Positions 51,775 through 63,159 are shown, counted from the stretch's first letter. The stretch: 64,000 bases of DNA from Defluviimonas sp. SAOS-178_SWC (GCF_039830135.1 NZ_CP156081.1:2032001-2096000), one strand, 5' to 3'. The notes: a model not told the origin generated them from the sequence alone. Program-made: numbers and translations.

Positions 51775-52638
51775 CTAGGCCTGCACCTCAAGGGCACGGG
51801 CGATCAGGTCGATGAATTCCGCGGCGGTGGCGACCTTGGCGACCGCTTCGGCGGTGACGCTCACGCCCCAGTTCCGCGCCATCGCGGTGTAGCGCGGCTG
51901 CCGGTGGGCAAGGGCGCGGGCATAGGTCCAGCGGACGAAGGCATCCGGATCAACATCGCCTTCCTTCAGTTTGTTATCGCTCAGATATTCTTCCCAGGCG
52001 GCATGCAGGAATTCCGGCTGGTAGTACATCGGTTTCGGCGCCCGGTCGAAGCGGCGGATCAGTTCCTCGGTATGCGCCCCGGAGCCTTCGATCCAGATCA
52101 TCAGCACCGACCGCGACAAGGCCGTCAGGACCGGGTCGGCCGGATCTTCGGGATCGACAACCTCGCAGATCGAGCCGCCGGAATCGCAGATGAAGTTATC
52201 GTAGCCGTACAGATCGTGGGCACGCTCGATGAACCGGCCGGTGTCGAGGAGGGACGCGATCTCGGCCTCGCGGTGCTGTTTCTGGCGCTTCATGTACTCG
52301 GCGAAGGGCAGGCCGCCTTTCGCAGGATCGCCCGGCTTGCCGAGATAGGTCGAAAGCGGCGCGAGGTTGTTGAAGGTTATGTTGGAGGTGATATGGACCG
52401 AGTCGGTCATCAGCAGTTCCCGCAGGAGCGGCACCTTCATCGCCTCGCGCTTGAAGTTGTCGGCGATGTGTTCGCCCATGTAGCGGGTGCCGATGCGGTA
52501 ATCGATTGAGTAGTGGAACCAGCTGCCGCTCGCGCGCAGGAGGTTCGAGACATGGGTCTTGCCCAAGCCAGACATTCCGAAAAGGAGAACCCGCTTCCGC
52601 GGGGCCGCGCGCCAGTCGTCGGGGGTTCGGTAGATCAT
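51775..52638 (-). CDS. P-loop ATPase/kinase of unknown function
   Basis: A 287-residue protein with an N-terminal Walker A ([17 protein letters not shown], residues about 18-34). The remainder has [18 protein letters not shown] and a Trp/Tyr-rich C-terminal half. I do not recognise the family beyond P-loop NTPase; a small-molecule kinase fold is possible. The start has AGGA upstream. It lies 37 bases before metA on the same strand, a candidate operon. No membrane segment. Confidence 0.8.
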   Translation of the reverse strand: MIYRTPDDWRAAPRKRVLLFGMSGLGKTHVSNLLRASGSWFHYSIDYRIGTRYMGEHIADNFKREAMKVPLLRELLMTDSVHITSNITFNNLAPLSTYLGKPGDPAKGGLPFAEYMKRQKQHREAEIASLLDTGRFIERAHDLYGYDNFICDSGGSICEVVDPEDPADPVLTALSRSVLMIWIEGSGAHTEELIRRFDRAPKPMYYQPEFLHAAWEEYLSDNKLKEGDVDPDAFVRWTYARALAHRQPRYTAMARNWGVSVTAEAVAKVATAAEFIDLIARALEVQA

Positions 52639-52737
52639 GGGGGCTTCCTGTCCGGTTTCCGGCTGATTACCGGGAAGCGGCAGGAGTTTCACGCAAATTC
52701 TTGATGTTCCTCTGCTATGAGCCGTCTAGCGAAATGC

Positions 52738-52764
52738 GCACGGCCCCGCGATGCGGGGCCGTGC
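52738..52764 (-). terminator. GC-rich hairpin after FadL-type gene
   Basis: GCACGGCCCCGC and GCGGGGCCGTGC form a perfect 12-bp stem around a three-base GAT (ATC) loop, 18 bases after the stop of the outer membrane transporter gene. The T-tract is weak (CATTTC), so termination is probable but not certain. Confidence 0.65.
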
Positions 52765-52782
52765 TGTGCCTCGAAACGCGAA

Positions 52783-53880
52783 TCAGAAGCTGTAGGCGAT
52801 CCGTACGCCGGCGCCGATGCCGGAATTGTCCTTGAACTGCGCACCGAGCGTCGTGGTGGCGCCGCCGATCTCGATATAGCGCACACCGCCGGTGATCTTC
52901 ATGTTGTTGTATGTATAAGTCGCGGCAAGCCCGACGCTCGTGTAACCGTCCGTCGGACCGAGGTTTCCGGTGATATCCCCGTTCGACGGCTCGTGGCTGA
53001 CGAGGACCGCGCCCGACCACGATTCGTTGAACTTGCGGCCGATGCCGAGGTTATATGTCACGCGATCCGAGTTGTACGAGACGAGGGGCCGTGGAGGATA
53101 GACCGCATTGTAGATCGGCGGGTCGATCACGAAGGCGGTCCAGTCAACCCAGCGGACCGACCCGAACAGGAGCGTGTCAGCGGCGATCCCTGTCTGGAAT
53201 TCGAGATTGACCGATTGCGGGATCTCGACATCCTGCCGGATCACCGAGGACGGCGTGACGGTGCTGGATTCCCGCATTTCGAGCGAATGGGTGATCGCCG
53301 AATTGTAGGTCAGCGCGATCCGTGCCGCGATCTCGGGCTTTTCCCAGGCAATGCCGACGATATAGCCGGCCTGATAGTCGCGGTCGGTCTGGAGCGTGTA
53401 GCTGACCGGGATCGGCCCGACTGGGGGGGCTGTGCGGATATTGACCGTCCCCTCGACGTATTCGAGCCGGACGCCACCGAAGACCGAGACGTTCGACGGC
53501 ATCTTGTAGCGGACCAGGCCCGTCACCGCCATCGAATCAAGCTGGGCGGTGGTCCCCGCCAGAGGATAGGTGGCGGAGGTGGGGTAATCGACATCGGCCC
53601 CGATCGGTTGGTCGAGGATGACCGCCAGATCGAGATTGTCGCCGAGCGGCTGCTTGTAGCCGAGTGAAAAGGTGGTGTAGCTGCCCAGCATGTTGCCCGA
53701 ATTGAACACGCCGGCCAGATTGCCCGTCACGTCCGGCGCGACGTTGCCGATGCTGAATTCGGCATATTTCCCGGTCTCGAACAAGATCGCCGCCGACTGA
53801 GCCGATCGCTCGAGCCCGCCGGCAAATGAAGACGTCGCGCCCATGGTCAGGGCACCTGCCGCCAGTAGAACTCGTCCCAT
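52783..53880 (-). CDS. OmpP1/FadL-type outer membrane protein
   Basis: A 365-residue outer membrane protein with a signal peptide (GRVLLAAGALTMGATSSFAGG) and a beta-barrel rich in alternating aromatic strands ending GAGVRIAYSF (terminal Phe). It fits the FadL/OmpP1/TodX family of hydrophobic substrate channels, though the N-terminal hatch is short (LERSAQSAAILFETGKYAEFSIG). Two ATGs are possible: 53889 and 53880; the latter has GAGG close upstream and is preferred. A GC-rich terminator follows. Uptake of long-chain acids or other hydrophobics is inferred. Confidence 0.85.
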   Translation of the reverse strand: MGRVLLAAGALTMGATSSFAGGLERSAQSAAILFETGKYAEFSIGNVAPDVTGNLAGVFNSGNMLGSYTTFSLGYKQPLGDNLDLAVILDQPIGADVDYPTSATYPLAGTTAQLDSMAVTGLVRYKMPSNVSVFGGVRLEYVEGTVNIRTAPPVGPIPVSYTLQTDRDYQAGYIVGIAWEKPEIAARIALTYNSAITHSLEMRESSTVTPSSVIRQDVEIPQSVNLEFQTGIAADTLLFGSVRWVDWTAFVIDPPIYNAVYPPRPLVSYNSDRVTYNLGIGRKFNESWSGAVLVSHEPSNGDITGNLGPTDGYTSVGLAATYTYNNMKITGGVRYIEIGGATTTLGAQFKDNSGIGAGVRIAYSF

Positions 53881-53977
53881 AGTCCTCATCCCTAACGAGT
53901 TGTGTTTTTCAGGGTCGAGCGTATGCGGTCACCGCCGCATGCGTCAATAAATGACGTGGCGTTCCGGCTGCTTTCGT

Positions 53978-54862
53978 TCAGGTTGTGATGTTGCAGTATC
54001 GCGATTCCGACCGCACATTGATCCAGTTTGCGGCGAAGATCACCGCGCCGCCGACGAAGACCCAAAGGTCGAGCGGCTCTGCATAAAGGGTCATGCCGAC
54101 GAGTCCGATGAGCGGCAGGCGGAGGAAGTCCATCGGCGTGACGACGGACGCCGGGGCGAGGGACAGCGCCTTGGTCAGGCAGAAATGCGCGAGCAGGCCC
54201 GAGAGACCCATGACGATGACCCAGGGCAGGGTTGCCGACCCCGGCAGGGTGATCTTTCCGTCCCATCCCGCGAGGATCAGCCCGAAGGCGGATTGCATCA
54301 CGGCAAGCCAGAAGAGGATGCAGAGGATCGTCGCCACCCGCGTCAGCCGCTTCGTGACGATCGCCGATCCGGCAAAGCCCAGCGCGCAGAGGAGCGCGGA
54401 CAAGAGGCCGACCGACAGCCCGCCCGCGCCGAAGGGGCGCGCGACGATCAGGATGCCGGCAAACCCGACGACGGCTGCGAGGAGCTTCGTCGGCGTCAGC
54501 CGCTCGGCCAGGAAGATGGGTGCGGTCAGTGCCACGATGATCGGGTAGGAAAATTCCAGCGCGAAGAGCTGCGCGAGCGGAATGAGCGCGAGCGCGTAGA
54601 GCCAGAGGGCCTGTCCGGCGAAATGGACGGCGTTGCGAAGCGCGTGCAGGCCGAGATGATCGGCCTTGATTTCACCTTGCCGTCCAGTGGCGAAGACAAC
54701 GGTCACCACCACGACGATCCCGATGAGCGAGCGGTAAAACATCATCTCGAACGTATCGAGATCCGCCCCGATCTCACGCCCCGACACGGCGATCATCGAG
54801 AAGCCGAGGATCGAGCCGAGCATCCAGAAGGCGGCGGCAATCGGGTGGTGAATCTGGGTCAT
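53978..54862 (-). CDS. DMT (EamA) family transporter
   Basis: A 294-residue protein with ten predicted helices in two EamA repeats. RSLIGIVVVVTVVFATGRQ is in the first half, and ALSLAPASVVTPMDFLRLPLIGLVG is the usual second-repeat motif. GGAG precedes the ATG. DMT exporters move amino acids, nucleotides or other metabolites; no substrate clue here. It is upstream of the FadL-type gene with its own promoter region likely at 54863-55278. Confidence 0.92.
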   Translation of the reverse strand: MTQIHHPIAAAFWMLGSILGFSMIAVSGREIGADLDTFEMMFYRSLIGIVVVVTVVFATGRQGEIKADHLGLHALRNAVHFAGQALWLYALALIPLAQLFALEFSYPIIVALTAPIFLAERLTPTKLLAAVVGFAGILIVARPFGAGGLSVGLLSALLCALGFAGSAIVTKRLTRVATILCILFWLAVMQSAFGLILAGWDGKITLPGSATLPWVIVMGLSGLLAHFCLTKALSLAPASVVTPMDFLRLPLIGLVGMTLYAEPLDLWVFVGGAVIFAANWINVRSESRYCNITT

Positions 54863-55278
54863 CGGCGCTCCGGGGAGGGGCCGCCAGTGCGGCCAGCGCC
54901 GGTCATCGCCCCTCTGCGGCCGCTTGTCCAGAGCATTGTCTCGGCCGGACGCACGGGCGTGAAAGACGACGCCGGGAAAATTCAAACGAACCTTCGCCAA
55001 GAGGGCCGCCGTGGAGTTGGTCGAGTCGTCGGCGGGCCCGACCTCGACATGGTTGATCCCGACAAAGGGCAGGTTTGGCCGCCCGGTTACATATCCATGC
55101 CCACTCGTGCGCGCCCTCCGGTTCGGCGCGCGGTCTGGGCCGCCGGTGGCGGATCGAGACGTCGAAACGCGGCACCGAAGCCGCATTCGCCCGAAAAAGC
55201 TCTCGTAAGCCGCTCTTTCCTCTCGCAAATCGGAATTGAACGCGGCAGATTTCCAAAAAAAGCTTCATGAGGCAGGCA
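54863..55278. other. intergenic region, no supported gene
   Basis: 416 bases between the divergent DMT and TDT genes. Long open frames cross it on both strands because of GC bias, but none has a ribosome site or family match. A stretch on the minus strand encodes a protein-like run (RPNLPFVGINHVEVGPADD) that could be a remnant; this is weak. The A-rich CCAAAAAAAGCTT at 55253 may be part of the TDT leader. Confidence 0.4.
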
Positions 55279-56244
55279 ATGACATTCAAACCTCCGGCGC
55301 CGACGCCCCCGGGCCTGTGGCGGCGCGTTCCTCCGGCGATCTTCCCGTCGATCATGGGGCTCTTCGGGCTCGGCCTTGCCTGGCGGCGGGGGGCGGAGGT
55401 CTTCGTTCTGCCGCGCGGGATTGCCGAGACGATCCTCGGTGCCGTGGCGCTTCTTTTCGTCTTCGCGCTTCTCGCCTATTCGGTGAAACTCCTGCGCCGG
55501 CCGACCGTCATCGTCGAGGAATTGCGGATCCTGCCCGGGCGGTCCGGCGTCGTTACTATGGTCCTGTCGCTCTATCTCTTGTCGATGACGCTTGCGCCCT
55601 ATGCGACGTTGCTGGCCGAGGCGATCCTCGTGGCGGGCTTTTCGACCCATGCCGCGCTCGTCGTGCTTCTCGTCCACCAGTTCGTGACCGGACCGGCCGA
55701 ACAGCGGAGGGTGACGCCGGTCTGGCACCTGAGCTATGTCGGTTTCATCATCGGCGCGCTGGCTGCGACGGTCTTCGAGTTCTACATCCTGTCGCTGGTG
55801 CTTTTCATCGCCACCGCGCTCATCGCCGCACTGATCTGGTCGGTGAGCCTGGAGCAGGTGATCAAGGAAACCGTGCCCGCGCCGCTCCGTCCGCTTCTCG
55901 CCATCCACCTGTCGCCGGTGGCGCTTCTCGGTCTCGTCGCCGCCGCCCTTGAGCTCGACGCGGTCGCGATGGGCTGCGCCGGGGTCGCGGCCTTGATGGT
56001 CGTTGCATTCGTGGCGCGATTGCTGTGGCTGACGGAAGCGGGGTTCAGCGCGCTTTGGGGGGCCTTCACCTTCCCGCTCGCCGCGACCTCCAGTCTCTGG
56101 CTGACTCTCGGCGGGATCTGGCGCTGGCCCGGCGGTGTCATGCTGGTCGCGGCGACCCTCATCGTGCCGGCGATCGCCTTCAAGGTGGTGCGGCTCTGGG
56201 CAGGTGGGCAGCTCGCCGTCAAGACCAACGCGGCGATCGCCTGA
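55279..56244 (+). CDS. TDT family channel/transporter (TehA/SLAC1-like)
   Basis: A 321-residue protein with about ten helices. PPAIFPSIMGLFGLGLAWRR is the signature of the tellurite-resistance/dicarboxylate transporter (TDT) family that includes TehA and the plant anion channel SLAC1. The start at 55279 has GAGG six bases upstream; ATG 55267 is four codons earlier. No tehB neighbour. Anion or C4-dicarboxylate permeation is possible; substrate not determined. Confidence 0.88.
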   Translation: MTFKPPAPTPPGLWRRVPPAIFPSIMGLFGLGLAWRRGAEVFVLPRGIAETILGAVALLFVFALLAYSVKLLRRPTVIVEELRILPGRSGVVTMVLSLYLLSMTLAPYATLLAEAILVAGFSTHAALVVLLVHQFVTGPAEQRRVTPVWHLSYVGFIIGALAATVFEFYILSLVLFIATALIAALIWSVSLEQVIKETVPAPLRPLLAIHLSPVALLGLVAAALELDAVAMGCAGVAALMVVAFVARLLWLTEAGFSALWGAFTFPLAATSSLWLTLGGIWRWPGGVMLVAATLIVPAIAFKVVRLWAGGQLAVKTNAAIA

Positions 56245-56331
56245 GGTGTGCCGCGTTTGCGGTGAGGCGGAATTCGAACCTTTCCCCTTCAAATTCCGAT
56301 CAGTTCCCGGACAACGAAGTCCCAAAGCGCT

Positions 56332-57030
56332 CTAGATCAACGCGACCCAGGCCCGGGCGAGGGCGAGGCCGGCGGCGTCGGCCTCCGGGCCATGGGCCTC
56401 GGCATGGGCGGGATGATCGCGCCGCCAATCCGGCCGCATCGCCTCCGCCGCCTCCGGGAAAGCCTCCGTCCATTCCGCGACCACGCTCCGGTTCGCCTCG
56501 AAATGGAACTGGGTGCCATAGGCCGCGCGGCCGAGGCGGAAGGCCTGATTGGCGACCGCGCTGTTTTCGGCCAGATGCACGGCGCCTTCCGGCAGCGTGA
56601 ACGTATCGCTGTGCCACTGGAAGATCGGGAAGACCGGCCCGGCCGCGGAAAGGACCGGATCGCTTGCCCCCGCGGCCGTGCGGCGCACGCGGTGCCAGCC
56701 GAATTCCGTCGCAGCGCCGAGGATGTTCGTCGCCCCATATCCGCGGGCGAGGATCTGCGCGCCGAGGCAGATTCCGAGCACCGCCTTGTCCGCCTCGCCG
56801 TAGGCGCGCATCAGGCGGGCGAGGGCGGGGAGATAAGGGTGGAGCGTGTCGTCGAGCGCGTTCTGCTCGCCGCCGAGGACGACGAGCGCGTCATGGGCCT
56901 GCATGTCCGCCGGCAGGGTTCCGTCGAGGAAGGGCCGATAGGTCGCGATCTCGGCGCCGGCCTCGGCAAGGGCCGCGCCGACCTGGCCGAGCTGTGACAC
57001 GCGAGTATTCTCGACGACCGCGACGCGCAT
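56332..57030 (-). CDS. Class I glutamine amidotransferase-like protein
   Basis: A 232-residue type 1 glutamine amidotransferase. The nucleophile elbow is LGICLGAQILARGYGA, and the His/Glu partners are in YGTQFHFEANRSV. GGAGGGG precedes the ATG. The family includes stand-alone GMP synthase-like glutaminases and gamma-glutamyl hydrolases. It is divergent from guaB with 145 bases between, so a purine link is possible but unproven. Confidence 0.9.
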   Translation of the reverse strand: MRVAVVENTRVSQLGQVGAALAEAGAEIATYRPFLDGTLPADMQAHDALVVLGGEQNALDDTLHPYLPALARLMRAYGEADKAVLGICLGAQILARGYGATNILGAATEFGWHRVRRTAAGASDPVLSAAGPVFPIFQWHSDTFTLPEGAVHLAENSAVANQAFRLGRAAYGTQFHFEANRSVVAEWTEAFPEAAEAMRPDWRRDHPAHAEAHGPEADAAGLALARAWVALI

Positions 57031-57133
57031 GGTCCCCTCCTGTCTACGCTCCTGATTGAACACGGCCCCGGTGCCGACGCAAGACGTGGCACGGAGGGCG
57101 GATTTAGGGCTTGCACTCCCGCCGCCCGCGTGA

Positions 57134-58624
<1,491 letters not shown>

Positions 58625-58638
58625 TCCGATTCTGCGGC

Positions 58639-58662
58639 CGGTATGGAGTGGCCTCCATACCG
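58639..58662 (+). terminator. hairpin after guaB
   Basis: CGGTATGGAG and CTCCATACCG form a perfect ten-pair stem with a TGGC loop, 15 bases after the guaB stop. A T-tract is lacking, so it may act as a weak or Rho-assisted terminator. Confidence 0.5.
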
Positions 58663-58728
58663 CGCCGCATGGCGAAATTCCGAGGCACCGGTTCTCGGCG
58701 AGGACATGGCAACAATCGGACCCCGCCG

Positions 58729-59211
58729 TCACCCGATCTGGTGGCAGGTTTCGAAAATGGTCGCCTCCCTTAAAGTGCCGTCATTTGCCGTGGCGTGCTC
58801 AATGAAGGTTGGCAGGCCGGCGGGAATGATAGTGTCCGAACGCGCAACTCCCAGGAAAATATGCTTTGAGGTCGCAGGCTCAATTGGAAACCAGCACGGA
58901 TCATCGAATGTGCCGGCATAGACGCCAACTGCGTCCGGGAACCGTTCGAAGCTGAGCCAGAGTTTCGTGCCGCAATCCCCGCAAAAATGGACGTGGACCA
59001 CTTTCCCGGAACCCGCTGAAACCTGATCGTAAGTCTTTTGAGAGCCGGAGAACACGACGAAACTCTCGGCACCAAAGATCGGTTCGACCATATAGGCGGA
59101 ACCCGTCGCTTTCTGGCAGAACCGGCAGTGACAAACGGTCACCCGGTTTGGCATTGAAAGGGTTGCATAGCGGACAGCCCCGCACAGACACCCTCCCTCG
59201 TGGCGCGTCAT
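58729..59211 (-). CDS. GFA family (glutathione-dependent formaldehyde-activating-like) protein
   Basis: A 160-residue GFA domain protein. Zinc-binding Cys motifs are GGCLCGAVRY, VCHCRFCQK and HFCGDCGTKLW. The family is named for S-(hydroxymethyl)glutathione formation, but most members have unknown roles. Composition is clearly different from the surroundings: about 55% GC by hand count over three 60-base rows. That suggests recent transfer. The gene lies alone between guaB and a minus-strand polyamine operon. Confidence 0.88.
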   Translation of the reverse strand: MTRHEGGCLCGAVRYATLSMPNRVTVCHCRFCQKATGSAYMVEPIFGAESFVVFSGSQKTYDQVSAGSGKVVHVHFCGDCGTKLWLSFERFPDAVGVYAGTFDDPCWFPIEPATSKHIFLGVARSDTIIPAGLPTFIEHATANDGTLREATIFETCHQIG

Positions 59212-59379
59212 TGCCGTCTCCTCTTCCGTTCAAGGCCGACTTCGGCGGCTGGCCCGAAACAAGCGTACCGCATCGGGGGTCCGGCTAGTATCACCAGCCT
59301 CCCTCAATACCTGTTGCCTGCCCGATGCAGAGCATCGCTCACGAATAGCACGTCTGTTCCCGGATTTCTCCAATCGCTG

Positions 59380-60399
59380 TCACACGCTCATTCCCGACAG
59401 GAAACTCGTGAGGTTCGCGCCAAGATCGGGCTGAAGGTATCCGCCCTCCTGCACGATCAGGATGGGCACGCTAAGACCCGCGATCTTCGCAGCGATGCGG
59501 GCGAAGCCGCCGGTTGTAACGCGAAAGCCCTTGAAGGGATCGTTCTCGTGCGCGTCGAGGCCGAGTGCCACGACGATCACGTCGGCTCCGAAGACCTTTA
59601 TGTGGGCGAGCGCGGTATCGAGCGCCTCCAGATACGCCGTGTCATCGGTCCCACGCGGAAGCGGAAGGTTGAGGTTGTAACCGAGCCCCTCGCCAGCGCC
59701 CCGCTCCTCGGCATGGCCCCAGAAGAACGGGTAGAACCGGACCGGATCGGCATGAATCGAGACCGTGAGCACATCTCGACGATGGTAGAAGATGCCTTGC
59801 GTACCGTTTCCGTGGTGCACGTCCACATCGAGGATCGCGGGCCGGCGGCCGGCGCGAAGGAACGCCTCGGCCGCGATGCCGGAATTGTTGAGAAAACAGA
59901 AGCCGCCGGCAAGGTCGGCGAAGGCATGGTGCCCCGGCGGGCGCGAGAGGGCATAGACTGCAGGCTCTCCGGCGATCACCGCTTCTGCACCGGACAGCGC
60001 GGTCTGCGCCGACCAGTACGCGGCCTCCCATGTTCCGGCCGAGATCGGGCAGGACGTGTCGGCCTGGTGGAACCCCGCCTGTCCCGTCGCCGAGCGTGGG
60101 TAGGAGGCGGTGCGCCTGTCGGGGTGGATGTTCGGGATCACCTCGTCGGACGCGCCGTCGATCCGGCTCCAACGGGTATGAATGGTTTCGAGGAAGACGA
60201 GGTATTCCGGCGAATGCAGCGCCGCGATCGGGCCGAGCCCGTGATCGGTCGGCGACACGAAGCGGCACCCGGCCTCCTTGGCACCATCGCGCAACACGTC
60301 GATCCGCGCGGGCTGCTCGGGATTGGGCAGGCGGACGCCGTTCGCCATGAACATCTTTGGATCGTGAACCCGCTGCCGTTCGTCAAGGACCGCCTTCAT
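59380..60399 (-). CDS. Acetylpolyamine amidohydrolase (histone deacetylase family)
   Basis: A 339-residue zinc deacetylase. The HDAC core is RPPGHHAFADLAGGFCF, zinc ligands ILDVDVHHGNG and a distal Asp in VALGLDAHENDP. The insert FYPFFWGHAEERG is typical of acetylpolyamine amidohydrolases, which release acetate from acetylated putrescine, spermidine or cadaverine. The ATG overlaps the GNAT gene stop (ATGA). Last gene of the operon with an ABC ATPase, transaminase, BKACE and GNAT, so it likely supplies free amine for transamination. Confidence 0.92.
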   Translation of the reverse strand: MKAVLDERQRVHDPKMFMANGVRLPNPEQPARIDVLRDGAKEAGCRFVSPTDHGLGPIAALHSPEYLVFLETIHTRWSRIDGASDEVIPNIHPDRRTASYPRSATGQAGFHQADTSCPISAGTWEAAYWSAQTALSGAEAVIAGEPAVYALSRPPGHHAFADLAGGFCFLNNSGIAAEAFLRAGRRPAILDVDVHHGNGTQGIFYHRRDVLTVSIHADPVRFYPFFWGHAEERGAGEGLGYNLNLPLPRGTDDTAYLEALDTALAHIKVFGADVIVVALGLDAHENDPFKGFRVTTGGFARIAAKIAGLSVPILIVQEGGYLQPDLGANLTSFLSGMSV

Positions 60400-60881
60400 G
60401 TCTCGCCTCCCAATGCTTCCAGCGCCGCGCCTTCGAGGATCATCCCCACCTCGCCGGTCCGGGCGGCAAAGCCCATCCGTTCGTAGAAAGCCACCGCGCG
60501 CGGATTGTCCGTGTAGACGGCGAGCCGGATGAATTCCACCGCCCAGCGTACTGCCGCCTCGTCGCGAACCGCCGCGAGAAGCCGCGGCCCGAGCCGCGCG
60601 CCCCGCGCCAAATCCGCGACCCACAGATCCGACACATAAGCGCCTGCACGCGCCCGCGTCGTCGAATAGATCGGCGAAAAGACCGCGACCCCGACAACAT
60701 CATCCCGCCGAAGCGCCAGGACCGCCCGGAATGCCGGGTCCGGCCCGAAGCCCGCCGCCGCGATATCCGCTTCGGTCGCACGGTGGGTATCGCCAAGATC
60801 GTCGGACAGCGCCCGAAGGGCGGCGTTCAGCCGCGCGGCATCCCCGGGCAGGGCCAGCCGGATCATGATGCGCTCCGCCAT
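60396..60881 (-). CDS. GNAT family N-acetyltransferase
   Basis: A 161-residue acetyltransferase with the GNAT fold: YVSDLWVADLARGARLGPRLL (acetyl-CoA P-loop) and YTDNPRAVAFYERMGF near the C-terminus. The start immediately follows the BKACE stop; the stop overlaps the deacetylase start. In this operon it may acetylate a polyamine or pathway intermediate opposite to the deacetylase, or detoxify excess amine. Substrate unknown. Confidence 0.88.
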   Translation of the reverse strand: MAERIMIRLALPGDAARLNAALRALSDDLGDTHRATEADIAAAGFGPDPAFRAVLALRRDDVVGVAVFSPIYSTTRARAGAYVSDLWVADLARGARLGPRLLAAVRDEAAVRWAVEFIRLAVYTDNPRAVAFYERMGFAARTGEVGMILEGAALEALGGET

Positions 60882-61808
60882 TCAGAACCCCACCGCCTCC
60901 GCGCCCTTGAGGCCGAGCATTGCCCGCGCGTCCTCCGGCGTCGCGACCGTGCGGCCGAGCGCTTCGACGATCTCCCGCACCCGTTCCACCTGTTCGGCAT
61001 TCGACCGCGCCAGTACGCCCTTGGACAGGAAGAGGTTGTCCTCCAGCCCGACCCGCACATGTCCGCCCATCGCCGCCGCCTTTTCGGCCATCGGCATCTG
61101 TTGACGCCCCGCCGCGAGGACCGAGAACATGAAGCCATCCCCGAAAAGCCGGTCCGCCGTGGCCTTGAGGTGGTCGAGATGTTCGGGTTCCGCCGCGATG
61201 CCGCCAAGGACGCCCATCACGAACTGGATGAAGATTGGCCCGTTCACAAGCCCCCGGTCAACGAAATGCCTCAGCATGTAGAGATGGCTCACGTCGTAGC
61301 ACTCGAATTCGAACCTTGCACCGCGTTCCTGTCCCATCTGCCTCAGCACCCCCTCGATATCGCGGGGCGTGTTCTTGAAGACGAGGTCGTCGGAATTGCG
61401 CAGGAAAGGTTCTTCCCAGTCGTGCAGCCATTCGGTGCGCTTGCCCAGCATCGGGTAAAGGGCGAAGTTCATGCTGCCCATGTTGAGCGAACACATCTCG
61501 GGCCTGAGCGCGAGGGGCGCGGCCAGACGCTCGTCGAGAGTCATCATCGCGCTGCCGCCGGTCGTCAGGTTGACGATGGCGTTACACCCCTTGCGGATCG
61601 CCGGCAGGAAGGCACGGTAATGCTCCACGGCCGCGGAGGGACGTCCCGTCTCGGGGGCGCGGGCATGGAGATGCAGGATCGCCGCACCGGCCCTCGCCGC
61701 GCCGATCGCCTGAGAGGCGATGTCGCCGGGCGTCACCGGCAGATAGGGCGACATCGACGGCGTGTGGATCGAGCCGGTGACGGCGCAGGTGATGACGATC
61801 TTCGACAT
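60882..61808 (-). CDS. BKACE (beta-keto acid cleavage enzyme), second copy
   Basis: A 308-residue BKACE protein with a zinc pair in ILHLHARAPETG and VRVGLEDNLFLSKG. It differs from the carnitine-cluster copy in the active-site neighbourhood (LHA in place of CHV), which suggests a different beta-keto acid. It lies four bases downstream of the transaminase gene. A transaminase product or derived keto acid is the likely substrate; 3-keto-5-aminohexanoate, the lysine-pathway substrate, is one option. Confidence 0.9.
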   Translation of the reverse strand: MSKIVITCAVTGSIHTPSMSPYLPVTPGDIASQAIGAARAGAAILHLHARAPETGRPSAAVEHYRAFLPAIRKGCNAIVNLTTGGSAMMTLDERLAAPLALRPEMCSLNMGSMNFALYPMLGKRTEWLHDWEEPFLRNSDDLVFKNTPRDIEGVLRQMGQERGARFEFECYDVSHLYMLRHFVDRGLVNGPIFIQFVMGVLGGIAAEPEHLDHLKATADRLFGDGFMFSVLAAGRQQMPMAEKAAAMGGHVRVGLEDNLFLSKGVLARSNAEQVERVREIVEALGRTVATPEDARAMLGLKGAEAVGF

Positions 61809-61812
61809 GCGG

Positions 61813-63159
61813 TCAGGCGCTTTGCTTCAGTGCCGGCTCAACCCGTTCGGCGAAGCGGTCGAGGGCGGAGGTCAGCATGGTCATGATCTCCTCCACTTGG
61901 TCGGCTGACGTGATCATCGGCGGGCAGACGAGGAAATGGTCGCCTTCCGTCCCGTCGCGGGTGCGGCGCGAATAGATGATGAGACCCTCCTGATAGGCAA
62001 GTTCCACCAGCTCCGAATGTGCGTTGAGCGCCTTCGGCAAGGGGCGCATCGACTGACGGTCGGCCACCAGTTCGAACGCGAGAAGGAGACCCTTGCCGCG
62101 CACGTCGCCGATGAAGGCATAGCGCTGCATGAGATCGCCGAGCCGCGATTTCAGAAGATCGCCGGTCGCGGCGGCATTCTCCATCATCGCGCCCGCCTCG
62201 ATCTCTTCCAGCACCGCGAGACCGGCGGCGCAGGCAAGCGGGTTGCCGGCATAGGTATGGCCGTGCATGAAGCCGCCGGCCTTCAGGACCGGATCGACGA
62301 TGCGGTCGTGGGCGATCATCGCACCCAAGGGGGCGTAGCCCGCACCGAAGCCTTTCGAGATCGCGATGATGTCGGGGGCCACGCCCCAGTGATCCGCACC
62401 GAGAAAGCGTCCCGTGCGCCCGCCGCCCGACATCACCTCGTCATGGATGAGAATCACGCCGTGGCGGTCGCAGGTGTCGCGCACCGCCTGCATGTAGCCC
62501 GCCGGCGGCACCAGGGCGCCCGTGGAGGCCCCGCCCACGGGTTCGTGGATGAATGCCAGAACGGTGTCCGGCCTCTCTTCGAGGATCTTCGCCTCCAGCA
62601 TGGCCGCGTAATGGGCGCCGGTGGCCGGATCGCCCGGGTCGAGACCGTCGAGATAGGCCTGCGGCGCGGGGATCTTCGGCATCGCCTGCATCATCGGTTC
62701 GAACGGCCGGGTGAGCGGCGTGTAGCTCGTCAGCGCCAGCGCGCCGAGGGTCGAGCCGTGATAGGACGGCGCGCGGGAGATCACCTTCCAACGCGAGGAT
62801 TGTCCAATTGTGACAGCATATTGCCGGGCGATCTTTATAGCGCTCTCGACGGCTTCGGAGCCACCGGAGACGAAGAAAACCTTCTCCATCCCCTCGGGTG
62901 TCAGCCCGGCCACCTTCGCAGCCAGCTTCTCGCTCGGTTCCGTTTCGAAATGCAGACGGTAGCCGAAGGTGGACTTCTCCATCTGCCGCCGCATCGCATC
63001 GAGGACGCGCGGATTGGAATGGCCGATATTCGAGACCATCGCGCCCGAGGAGCCGTCAATGTAGCGCTTGCCGTCGACATCCCACATGTAGATCCCGCGG
63101 GCTTCGGCCAGGACCGGGCGGCGGCTGTCGGTCTGGTAGAAGAGATGGCTTTGAGTCAT
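61813..63159 (-). CDS. Class III (PLP) aminotransferase
   Basis: A 448-residue class III aminotransferase. The PLP lysine is in [17 protein letters not shown], and [15 protein letters not shown] carries the PLP-binding Asp. Relatives include omega-amino acid:pyruvate and polyamine:pyruvate transaminases and beta-alanine transaminases. Its ATG overlaps the ABC ATPase stop (ATGA). The polyamine-type transporter and deacetylase around it favour an omega-amine or amino acid donor. Exact substrate undetermined. Confidence 0.9.
   Translation of the reverse strand: MTQSHLFYQTDSRRPVLAEARGIYMWDVDGKRYIDGSSGAMVSNIGHSNPRVLDAMRRQMEKSTFGYRLHFETEPSEKLAAKVAGLTPEGMEKVFFVSGGSEAVESAIKIARQYAVTIGQSSRWKVISRAPSYHGSTLGALALTSYTPLTRPFEPMMQAMPKIPAPQAYLDGLDPGDPATGAHYAAMLEAKILEERPDTVLAFIHEPVGGASTGALVPPAGYMQAVRDTCDRHGVILIHDEVMSGGGRTGRFLGADHWGVAPDIIAISKGFGAGYAPLGAMIAHDRIVDPVLKAGGFMHGHTYAGNPLACAAGLAVLEEIEAGAMMENAAATGDLLKSRLGDLMQRYAFIGDVRGKGLLLAFELVADRQSMRPLPKALNAHSELVELAYQEGLIIYSRRTRDGTEGDHFLVCPPMITSADQVEEIMTMLTSALDRFAERVEPALKQSA

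Noticed and set aside
53951..55270. 439-codon plus-strand frame opposite the DMT gene
   Set aside because: Charged low-complexity translation; the minus strand encodes a clear EamA transporter.
56262..56310. tRNA T-arm-like sequence GGTTCGAATTCC on the minus strand
   Set aside because: Position 61 is not C, and no acceptor stem, anticodon arm or CCA end can be built around it.
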